DNA from: Azoarcus sp.
GTDB taxonomy: Bacteria > Pseudomonadota > Gammaproteobacteria > Burkholderiales > Rhodocyclaceae
Length of the DNA stretch: 5,164 bases
Assembly (NCBI GenBank): GCA_031268685.1
Contig: JAIRWW010000310.1
Coordinates: 1 to 5,164, forward strand
Reading direction: 5' to 3'
The notes beneath the pieces were generated by a model. It made no database searches. It was not told the origin of the DNA and worked only from the letters and a program-made list of their open reading frames with translations. Numbering within the stretch: position 1 is the stretch's first letter; each line of letters starts with the position of its first letter. This document shows, piece after piece, positions 1 through 5,164 of the stretch. The translations under genes and the position numbers were made by a program.

Positions 1-119
1 TACGATTATTGGTTCATCGACGATGTGTCGCTGCGCCGCGTCGATGCGCCGCGCTATGCAGGCGGCTTTTGCGATAATTTTGAAGCGCCGACGGCCAGCC
101 TGAAACAGTGGTCGTTCAA
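1..119 (+). repeat. Left copy of exact 119-bp terminal direct repeat
   Basis: These bases match 5046-5164 with no mismatch. They encode the end of domain A (YDYWFIDDVSLRR) and the start of domain B (FCDNFE...). The spacing between copies is 5045 bases. An exact end-to-end overlap of this kind is what a de Bruijn assembler leaves when it linearises a cycle, so it may be an assembly overlap and not two physical copies. It implies a circular molecule, a collapsed tandem array or a shared stretch between paralogues. Confidence 0.97.
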
Positions 120-2985
120 TAATGAAGATGCCGCGACCGGCACGAAGCCGGGGGGGCTACGGATTGGCGAAGCGGGCGTGACCGGCGACATTTACCCCAC
201 GGACGGCTCGAAATCGCATTCCATGTTCCTGCGCTGGAGCTATGCCGCGGCAACTACGCTGCGCATAGATACGCGCGGCCTCGATAATCCCATCCGTTAT
301 GTCATGCAGCGCGGCATGAAGAACGCGCCGAACAAGATCAATGGCGCGCCTGTAGTAACGTCGTGCGACCAGACGGTGGCGGACAAGGGCAATCGCTTTG
401 CTTCCGAATATTGGGGAAGCGACAAGAGCTGGCATGTGTTGCAGGATGTCGATGGCGTCGATAGCGGACATTGCGGCGAGACTTTCGACTTCGTCTCGCC
501 GCCGCTCTCCAGCCTGCCCTTTGCGCAGCACGAAAACTTCCGCCTGCGTTTCCGGCAGATTTCCATGGGTCCCTTCCAGGACAACCCCGCAGACAATTAT
601 GACTATTGGCTTGTGGATGATGTGTGCGTCGGCAGAAAGGCAGCGGAGAGTTATCCCGTCGCCGATCTGGAGTTGTCGAAAAGACGGGAAGGCCCCTTGC
701 TGGCGGGCAAAATTACGACCTATGTTCTGCGCGTAAAGAACAACGGCCCCGACCGGGTGAGAGGTTCCCTGCAAATCGTGGACACTTTGCCTGCGGAACT
801 GAGTTTTCACACATTCCGGGGTCAAGGCTGGGCTTGCCGGGCCGAGGAAAAAAAGATTACTTGCAGTTGGAGCGGCGATCTGAAAAGCGGTGAAACCGCT
901 CCGGATTTGCGCCTCTACGCCATCGTATCGGAGGCGGCAAAAGACAGGCTGACGAACAGGGCGTCTGTTTCGACCGGCGCGGCGATAGACCCCGTGGAAT
1001 CGAACAATACCGCCGTCGATGAAAGCCGGTTCGGCTTGACGCGCTTCGCTTTCACCAAAGGGGCGTGCAAGAACGGCCAGACGATCGAGGCGGCGGGTTC
1101 AAGTAATGCTTGCAGCCATTACAAGTTCGACGGTCTGGCGGGCGAGCAAAAGAAAAATATCTACCTGACCCAGATGGACGACACGGGAAAGTTGGCTCAG
1201 GACTCCCCCAGCGGCGCGAGCATGAGCCTCGAATTCGCATTGCGCTGTATCGATCCGCCGGGGCCGCCCGCGCAGGGCGCGGTCTATGCCGCCTTCGGCG
1301 GCAAGACGCTGCTGCCCTTGAGCATATGTTCGAGGAGCGACGAAACCACACAGCACTGGAATACGACGACGCCGCTTTCCCTGATGATCATGCCGGGCGA
1401 AGCGACCGCGAACGGCGCATTCAGCTTTTTCTATGAAGACGTGGGCGGGCTGGAACTCTTTGTGCGCATTGCGGGAGAAAACGACAAGACGCACAGCAGC
1501 GGCGCATTCGTGCAAAAGCCCGCCGCACTGGCGCTGAAGAATGTGACATGCGCGGACGGCACGGCCAATCCGGCCGCACAGGCGTCGAGCGACGCGCGCT
1601 TTTGCAAATCCGGACAGACGTTTGAAATGGCGGTGGAGTCGCACTCCGTACAGGGAAACATCACGCCCAATTTCGGCAATGAAAATACGGGCAAAGCGAT
1701 CTTTCTGGAGAAAGCGCTGCTGATGCCGTCGAATGGCGACGATCCCGACCTCGCCGTGCAAGGGCTGCTCACCATTACGAACGGCGCAGCCAGGATCACG
1801 AATCAGTCCTGGCAGGAAGTCGGCATCATCACTATCGCTCCCCGCCTGGGCGACAAAGCAAGTGGCGCCGTCACATTGAGCGACGATTACCTGGGCGCAG
1901 GCGATATTCCGCCGGCGGGACGCCAGCCGGTAAATGTCGGCCGCTTCTACCCCGACCATTTCCAGACCGACATCGGCCCGCTGGGCCGCATGACTTGCCC
2001 GCCAGGGCTGAGCTGCCCGCCCGGCGGTTTCTTCTATACCGGCCAGCCTTTTGAACTGAAATTGAAAGCCTGCATGTACGGCGACAAAGCTTGCAGCGCA
2101 AGGCTGGATAACTACCGCAACGATTTCGCAGCCCAAGTCAAACTGAGCGCCTGGGCCGCTCGCGGATCGACGGCAAACGCGGACGAAAATCCGCCCGACC
2201 CGGCCACCAATGGCGGGCGCCTGGAACCCATGCCGGGCCATGATCTGAGCGCGGCGGAAATTCCGTCCAGCAAATTCGTCGACGCATATGGCGCGGGCGG
2301 GATGTTCTCCGGTTTATTCAGATACGTCTACACCCTCAAATCCCGGCCCGTCGAGCCTGTCAACATTTACATCCGCGCCACGGAAGATGGCCGCGACGGC
2401 GTCACTTCCCTGTCGTCCGCCGCAGCCGCCGATTCTCCGGAAGCGGGTATCAAGGTCGCACGCGGCCGCATCAGGCTGATCAACCATTTCGGCACCGGGA
2501 AAACAAAGCTGGAAATTCCCATACAGATTCAATTCTGGCATTGCGACGGCAGCAGTTGCGCCTGGGTGCTGAGCGCGACAGACCTTAGCCAGATCGGCCC
2601 GAATACCCCCCTGGCCGACGCGGACAAACGGGCGGCGCTGTCCGTTTCCCTGCATCAATCGCCGGGGAGCGCGCCGATGGCTTCGCCGCCGCAAGTCGAA
2701 GATCTGAATTTGTCCGGCGGTATTGGCCAGATCATCCTGAAGCCGGGCGGCAGCACGGGAAGCGTCGGCGTGAGCATCAACCTCGGCGGCAGCGCGGAGG
2801 ACAACGCCTGCGACCATGCGGCGGCCTACAAGGAAGGAGCGGCCTCAAACCTTTCCTGGCTGCGCGCATGGAACGGCACTTGCAATCAGGCGCAATCCGG
2901 CGAGGCCGACCCTGCCGCGCGCGCCACTTTTGGAATTTATTCCGGCGAAAGCTATCGAGCTGTGCATAAACGGGAAGTGTTTTGA
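1..2985 (+). CDS. mshQ: MshQ-like secreted adhesin/pilus-associated protein, C-terminal part (5'-partial)
   Basis: The frame is open from base 1 to the TGA at 2983-2985, giving 994 residues, and its true start lies off the left edge. The GTG at 25 is only an internal valine codon inside a conserved YDYWFIDDV motif, so I do not use it as a start. Domains in order: the tail of a jelly-roll-like domain A (1-39); a complete related domain B from CDNFE (70-84) to YDYWLVDDV (598-624); a DUF11-type repeat (about 661-1020); and an MshQ/DUF6701 region. Signatures of the last region are TPNFGNE (1663-1683), WQEVGII (1810-1830), GRFYPDHF (1939-1962) and the terminal ARATFGIY...REVF (2917-2982). MshQ is the last gene of many MSHA type IV pilus loci. 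Its molecular role is poorly defined; export to the surface and adhesion are inferences from the domains. The stop overlaps the next start by one base. The family call is strong, but the symbol is tentative because no other msh gene is visible. Confidence 0.85.
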   Translation, partial: YDYWFIDDVSLRRVDAPRYAGGFCDNFEAPTASLKQWSFNNEDAATGTKPGGLRIGEAGVTGDIYPTDGSKSHSMFLRWSYAAATTLRIDTRGLDNPIRYVMQRGMKNAPNKINGAPVVTSCDQTVADKGNRFASEYWGSDKSWHVLQDVDGVDSGHCGETFDFVSPPLSSLPFAQHENFRLRFRQISMGPFQDNPADNYDYWLVDDVCVGRKAAESYPVADLELSKRREGPLLAGKITTYVLRVKNNGPDRVRGSLQIVDTLPAELSFHTFRGQGWACRAEEKKITCSWSGDLKSGETAPDLRLYAIVSEAAKDRLTNRASVSTGAAIDPVESNNTAVDESRFGLTRFAFTKGACKNGQTIEAAGSSNACSHYKFDGLAGEQKKNIYLTQMDDTGKLAQDSPSGASMSLEFALRCIDPPGPPAQGAVYAAFGGKTLLPLSICSRSDETTQHWNTTTPLSLMIMPGEATANGAFSFFYEDVGGLELFVRIAGENDKTHSSGAFVQKPAALALKNVTCADGTANPAAQASSDARFCKSGQTFEMAVESHSVQGNITPNFGNENTGKAIFLEKALLMPSNGDDPDLAVQGLLTITNGAARITNQSWQEVGIITIAPRLGDKASGAVTLSDDYLGAGDIPPAGRQPVNVGRFYPDHFQTDIGPLGRMTCPPGLSCPPGGFFYTGQPFELKLKACMYGDKACSARLDNYRNDFAAQVKLSAWAARGSTANADENPPDPATNGGRLEPMPGHDLSAAEIPSSKFVDAYGAGGMFSGLFRYVYTLKSRPVEPVNIYIRATEDGRDGVTSLSSAAAADSPEAGIKVARGRIRLINHFGTGKTKLEIPIQIQFWHCDGSSCAWVLSATDLSQIGPNTPLADADKRAALSVSLHQSPGSAPMASPPQVEDLNLSGGIGQIILKPGGSTGSVGVSINLGGSAEDNACDHAAAYKEGAASNLSWLRAWNGTCNQAQSGEADPAARATFGIYSGESYRAVHKREVF
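70..636 (+). other. Jelly-roll-like domain B (second copy)
   Basis: It runs from CDNFE (70-84) to YDYWLVDDVCVGR (598-636), about 189 residues. Counterparts of domain A landmarks are HSMFLRW, the YVMQRG strand, WHVLQDVDG, FRLRFRQ and an acidic FQDNPADN loop before YDYW. It has more cysteines than its length needs (in FCDNF, TSCDQ, GHCGE and DDVCVG), consistent with disulfides in the periplasm or outside the cell. Nucleotide identity to domain A is low, so the duplication is old. Confidence 0.6.
661..1020 (+). other. DUF11-type repeat
   Basis: The stretch has the DUF11 pattern: DLELSK, then GKITTYVLRVKNNGPD, then a strand with IVDTLPAELSF, a GWACRAEEKKITCSW segment with two Cys, LRLYAIVS, and a closing NRASVST...ESNNTAVDES. 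Asn-Asn-Gly-Pro followed by DTLP is characteristic. DUF11 domains are beta-sandwich stalk modules of bacterial and archaeal surface proteins. Confidence 0.8.
1300..2982 (+). other. MshQ/DUF6701 C-terminal region
   Basis: Landmarks in order: FFYEDVGGLELFVRI and SGAFVQKPAAL, which match the DVG...SNAFVVRPA pattern before DUF6701; TPNFGNE (1663-1683); WQEVGII (1810-1830); DDYLGAG; GRFYPDHF (1939-1962); FFYTGQPFEL; the INHFGTGKTKLEIPIQIQFW strand; and SARATFGIY-like ending ARATFGIYSGESYRAVHKREVF, given by its key residues ARATFGIY and REVF. This C-terminus defines MshQ-type proteins. Its function is unknown. The boundary on the left is approximate. Confidence 0.8.
2972..2977 (+). promoter_or_regulatory. 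Shine-Dalgarno sequence for the ATG at 2985
   Basis: GGGAAG lies seven bases before the ATG. It sits inside the last codons of the upstream frame (Arg-Glu-Val-Phe). Its position supports ATG 2985 as the real start, and with the TGATG overlap it suggests translational coupling: ribosomes ending at 2985 can reinitiate at once. Confidence 0.7.
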
Positions 2986-2987
2986 TG
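2983..2987 (+). other. TGATG stop/start overlap between the two frames
   Basis: TGA (2983-2985) ends the upstream MshQ-like frame and ATG (2985-2987) starts the next, sharing base 2985. One-base overlaps of this form are common between coupled genes of bacterial operons. Here the two sides look like the end and the beginning of the same kind of protein, which is unusual. There is no intergenic space for a terminator or separate promoter. Confidence 0.9.
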
Positions 2988-3215
2988 AAAGCAAAGACAA
3001 AAATCTGCCGTCCACAAACCAGCGCCTGCACCACCCTGGCCGAACTGCTCAAGCGCCGCCGGGCCAGCCTGGCCGATGAGGCCCTGCGGCGCATGAGCCG
3101 CGAGCTGCGCGCCGCCCTTCCCAATCCGGTACAGAAAACACACGGCGCGTCCTGCTCCCGCTTCGCTGCCGCCCTGTTATGCGCCAGCTTTCTCTGGCCG
3201 TCTTTCGCGCTGGCG
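2985..3215 (+). other. Unusually long N-terminal leader with signal peptide
   Basis: This encodes residues 1-77. Residues 18-45 are Leu/Arg/Glu/Ala-rich (LAELLKRRR... to ...RELRAALP) and look like an amphipathic basic helix. The hydrophobic core is residues 61-71 (AAALLCASFLW), followed by PSFALA and a probable cut before Asp78. No lipobox precedes Cys66, because Leu is at -1, so a lipoprotein is unlikely. A shorter leader of 41 residues would result from the internal ATG at 3093 (Met37), but I see no clear ribosome binding site there. Confidence 0.7.
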
Positions 3216-5164
3216 GATCTCGAAATCACCGCTTCCATGAACATCCCGGCAGGAACTGGCAACCCGATAGAGGAGCCAAGCCTGCTCATGAATCCTGAAG
3301 CAACTTTGGACATCAGGCCCCTCTTCCGTCTCAGTGTGACGGCCAAGGACAAAGACACGCAAGATGCATCCGGCAGGCGCTGGTCTCACAGCCGCCTGGT
3401 ATTCACAGCCGACGGCGCGCCCTCCCAAAGCGCCGCCGTATGCACACGGTCCACCAATATGCAGGTCGATAGGAACAAAGATCTGACATCGAATAACTTC
3501 AACCCTTTTGAGGATTTCCCGCAATCAGCGCGGAAGGATTTCCAGTCGATACCGCCCGGCAAATACAGGGTTTCTATCGAAGCTTACAACTCGATGCCGG
3601 ATTGTTCGCAGAACACATCCCCCATCAGCAATAAAGCCGACATTTCATCCCCCCTGTATATAAGGCCCTTCATGGAAATCGCTGCCGCCACAATCAGCGG
3701 CCCCAGCGACCTGCAAGCGGGCGATAAGCTCGATCTGAATTTCACCGTAGAAAACAACCGGAAATCGTATGGAACGAGCGTGGCGCGAGTCGAATGGTTG
3801 ATCGCCCCTACCCCGCCTAAGCCCACCGCCAGCAATCTGGCGGCGGGAATGTATTGCGCGACCCCCCAAGCAAGCAATGGCGGTTTCACCGGAAAGTTTT
3901 CTTCAAAATTGCAAATCACCATACCGCAGGACATCGACCCAGGCATACACAAGCTATACCTGCGGGTACACGACGGATATTCGCCCAACACTTGTTTGAT
4001 GCCCCGCGGCGCGATTACGCCGCTTTTCACGCTGGCAGACAGCATCGCCATAGAGTCGAAAGTAAAACACATCCGGATGACGCCCGCGCTGCCGCAGCCG
4101 CAGCCCCCTATTGCGGTGGGCATGAACGGCGCTACCGTGACATGGGAAGTAAGGTTTTCCCATCCCGTCACAGGCGTGGACGCAAAGGATTTCAGCCTGG
4201 CTTCCACAGGCGTGGCCACGCCCCTGAGCATCGCTTCCGTGACCGGCTCGGGGGATCTTTATCACGTAACGACAGTTGTTCCGGCAGGCAGCATTACTCC
4301 AGAAAAACAAGCCAGCCTGCGCCTGGATTTCATTGACGACGACTCGGTTGTTTCCGTAGCAGGCGGACGGCCCGTTGGCGGGCCGGGCATCGGCAACGGC
4401 AATTTCACCGGCGACGCCTATGCGCTGATGGGCACGATCTGCGGCGCGGCCAATACCATCTGGTGCGACGATTTCGAGCGGACGGTTCAGGGAGAATCCG
4501 GGCCGGGCACGATTCCGAGATCGGGCATGGTCGGCAATGGATGGACGGTGGAGAGCGACCATAACGCCTGCACATCCCAGATACCGCCACATTACGCCCA
4601 GCCTGACGCGGGCGGCTGCGCGGGGATCGACAGCGACATCAAGCCCTACCGCGAATATGGCGCCAACCCGCGCGCCAACCGCGGGCGCAGCATGTTCAAC
4701 CGCTGGCAACAGCATTCGGTGACGAGCAAGCAGATAGACCTCTCCGGATTGCCCGCCAATTCGGCAGTGGAACTCGGCTACTGGCTGCGCCGCGGCGACG
4801 ACAGTTTTGCGAGTGTACCACTGACTACGCATGCGTATATTCGTGTGGAATATCTGGACAAGAACAGCACATGGCAGACTCTGGCCTATCACCGCAGCGC
4901 GACAAGCAAGGGGACGCCGGGCGAAATTCTGCGGCCTATATTCCAGTTGCCCGAAGAGGCGCTTTGGCAAGGCTTCCGCTTGCGCTTCACACAGCCGGAC
5001 GGCAGGGGCTTTGGCGACAACTCCGATCCCAAAAGGGTTAACGGTTACGATTATTGGTTCATCGACGATGTGTCGCTGCGCCGCGTCGATGCGCCGCGCT
5101 ATGCAGGCGGCTTTTGCGATAATTTTGAAGCGCCGACGGCCAGCCTGAAACAGTGGTCGTTCAA
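2985..5164 (+). CDS. MshQ-like secreted protein, N-terminal part with signal peptide (3'-partial)
   Basis: The frame is open from ATG 2985 to the right edge (726 codons, no stop). In-frame TAA at 2967-2969 bounds the 5' side. ATG 2985 is the first ATG after it and has GGGAAG (2972-2977) seven bases upstream. Residues 1-60 are basic and 61-77 hydrophobic, ending FALA before Asp78, a plausible signal peptidase I site. Residues 78-229 are unrecognised. About 230-357 resembles a CARDB-type beta-sandwich. About 360-482 is an Ig-like repeat with the HPVTGVDAKDF motif. Residues 494-700 form jelly-roll-like domain A, from WCDDFE to YDYWFIDDV. The last residues begin domain B (FCDNFE). The final 119 bases equal the first 119 of the window in the same frame, so the missing C-terminus is probably the protein encoded at 1-2985 or a close paralogue. 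Joined, the product would have 1681 residues. It is exported and presumably surface-exposed; a direct function cannot be named from sequence. Confidence 0.85.
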   Translation, partial: MKAKTKICRPQTSACTTLAELLKRRRASLADEALRRMSRELRAALPNPVQKTHGASCSRFAAALLCASFLWPSFALADLEITASMNIPAGTGNPIEEPSLLMNPEATLDIRPLFRLSVTAKDKDTQDASGRRWSHSRLVFTADGAPSQSAAVCTRSTNMQVDRNKDLTSNNFNPFEDFPQSARKDFQSIPPGKYRVSIEAYNSMPDCSQNTSPISNKADISSPLYIRPFMEIAAATISGPSDLQAGDKLDLNFTVENNRKSYGTSVARVEWLIAPTPPKPTASNLAAGMYCATPQASNGGFTGKFSSKLQITIPQDIDPGIHKLYLRVHDGYSPNTCLMPRGAITPLFTLADSIAIESKVKHIRMTPALPQPQPPIAVGMNGATVTWEVRFSHPVTGVDAKDFSLASTGVATPLSIASVTGSGDLYHVTTVVPAGSITPEKQASLRLDFIDDDSVVSVAGGRPVGGPGIGNGNFTGDAYALMGTICGAANTIWCDDFERTVQGESGPGTIPRSGMVGNGWTVESDHNACTSQIPPHYAQPDAGGCAGIDSDIKPYREYGANPRANRGRSMFNRWQQHSVTSKQIDLSGLPANSAVELGYWLRRGDDSFASVPLTTHAYIRVEYLDKNSTWQTLAYHRSATSKGTPGEILRPIFQLPEEALWQGFRLRFTQPDGRGFGDNSDPKRVNGYDYWFIDDVSLRRVDAPRYAGGFCDNFEAPTASLKQWSF
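3216..3671 (+). other. Unrecognised exported domain after the signal peptide
   Basis: Residues 78-229 of the second frame start DLEITASMNIPAG. The region is rich in Ser, Thr, Asp and Pro, and has two Cys residues far apart (in AAVCTRS and MPDCSQN) that could form a disulfide after export. The alternating polar and hydrophobic pattern, for example YRVSIEAYN, suggests a beta-sandwich. I cannot name a family. Confidence 0.45.
3672..4056 (+). other. CARDB-like beta-sandwich domain
   Basis: Residues about 230-357 follow the CARDB/adhesion-domain pattern. An opening ISGPSDLQAGDKLDLNFTVENN strand pair (quoted as its key motif: GPSDLQAGD then FTVENN) is followed by a strand with VARVEWLIAP. A late IPQDIDPGIHKLYLRV strand matches the usual proper-extraction motif of these domains. 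Such domains are structural spacers in extracellular proteins. The assignment rests on pattern recognition only. Confidence 0.5.
4068..4431 (+). other. Bacterial Ig-like repeat with PVTGVD motif
   Basis: Residues about 362-482. After a Pro-rich linker (PALPQPQPPIAVG) comes VTWEVRFSHPVTGVDAKDF (4137-4193), then SVTGSGDLYHVTTVV, LRLDFIDDDSV and a closing GNFTGDAYAL. This series (VxF-S-PVTGVD-DF, then VTGSG-Y-V, then F-G-Y) recurs in large secreted bacterial proteins, usually in tandem; here there is one copy. It probably acts as a stalk or spacer. Confidence 0.55.
4464..5084 (+). other. Jelly-roll-like domain A (first copy)
   Basis: Residues 494-700 of the second frame run from CDDFE to YDYWFIDDVSLRR. 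Internal landmarks are RSMFNRW, GYWLRRGDD, a central strand with WQTLAYHRS, and FRLRFTQ followed by an acidic loop GRGFGDNSDP that could bind calcium (inference). Landmarks and order match domain B at 70-636, so the two arose by internal duplication. The overall look is of a MAM/concanavalin-like beta-sandwich, as found in carbohydrate- or protein-binding modules. Confidence 0.6.
5046..5164 (+). repeat. Right copy of exact 119-bp terminal direct repeat
   Basis: This is the second copy of bases 1-119, running to the last base of the window. The reading frame entering it from the gene starting at 2985 is the same frame in which the left copy is read, so crossing the repeat joins the two partial genes without a frameshift. 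Identity breaks at the window edge only because the sequence ends there; the next base cannot be seen. To its left the two contexts cannot be compared, because nothing precedes base 1. Confidence 0.97.

Noticed and set aside
25..27. GTG as start codon of the left gene
   Set aside because: It falls inside the conserved YDYWFIDDV motif, the frame is open to base 1, and no Shine-Dalgarno sequence precedes it. The same motif is internal in the copy at 5046-5084.
32..53. Short direct repeat TGCGCCGCG twice
   Set aside because: Two nearby runs of Arg-type codons in GC-rich sequence explain it, and there are no further copies.
886..900. Perfect hairpin AGCGGT-GAA-ACCGCT as a terminator
   Set aside because: It lies inside a reading frame that continues for 2 kb and no T-run follows it.
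1099..2241. Long antisense ORF (380 codons, minus strand)
   Set aside because: It lies opposite the MshQ/DUF6701 region, whose + frame has clear family signatures. Its translation is Arg/Ala-rich with no recognisable motif, as expected of the antisense strand of GC-rich coding DNA.
3858..3867. C6 runs here and at 2606-2611 and 3649-3654 as phase-variation tracts
   Set aside because: Six bases is common by chance in GC-rich genes, and each lies in an intact frame.
3954..4970. Long antisense ORF (338 codons, minus strand)
   Set aside because: It lies opposite the Ig-like domain and domain A of the second gene. No domain, signal or ribosome binding site supports it.
1..5164. Self-replicating plasmid, phage genome or diversity-generating retroelement
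   Set aside because: There is no replication initiator, capsid, integrase, reverse transcriptase, template/variable repeat pair or non-coding origin. All of the sequence is one type of secreted-protein gene.

Overview
The window is coding DNA from end to end on the + strand, with no RNA gene, insertion sequence, CRISPR array, replication gene or intergenic space. It holds two partial reading frames. The C-terminal part of an MshQ-like surface protein runs from position 1 to 2985. The N-terminal part of a protein of the same kind runs from 2985 to the right edge. They meet at a one-base TGATG overlap. Secreted multidomain proteins with a DUF6701/MshQ C-terminus are known from the MSHA type IV pilus loci of Gram-negative bacteria. 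The GC-rich composition and domain content suggest a proteobacterium, perhaps a betaproteobacterium; that assignment is inference.

Layout. Positions 1-39 are the end of a jelly-roll-like domain A, and 67-636 are a second copy, domain B. Positions 661-1020 are a DUF11-type repeat, and about 1300-2982 are an MshQ/DUF6701 C-terminal region. The second frame starts at 2985 after a good Shine-Dalgarno sequence. It encodes a long basic N-terminus, a signal peptide ending at 3215, an unrecognised exported region (3216-3671), a CARDB-like domain (about 3672-4056), an Ig-like domain (about 4068-4431), domain A (4464-5084) and the first residues of domain B.

The main oddity is that the first 119 bases (1-119) are repeated exactly as the last 119 (5046-5164), in the same reading frame of the same protein. 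The right edge therefore continues into the left edge. Closed on this repeat, the sequence is a 5045-base circle, or one period of a tandem array. It carries a single ORF of 5046 nucleotides (1681 residues plus stop) whose stop codon overlaps its own start codon by one base. The reconstructed protein has a sensible order: signal peptide, unknown region, CARDB-like, Ig-like, domain A, domain B, DUF11, MshQ/DUF6701.

Three explanations remain. The first is a tandem array of near-identical mshQ-like genes collapsed by assembly. The second is two operonic paralogues sharing a stretch of identity. The third is a real 5-kb DNA circle. I favour a tandem array or paralogues, because a circle would have no replication gene and no non-coding room for a promoter or origin. 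The sequence alone cannot settle it.
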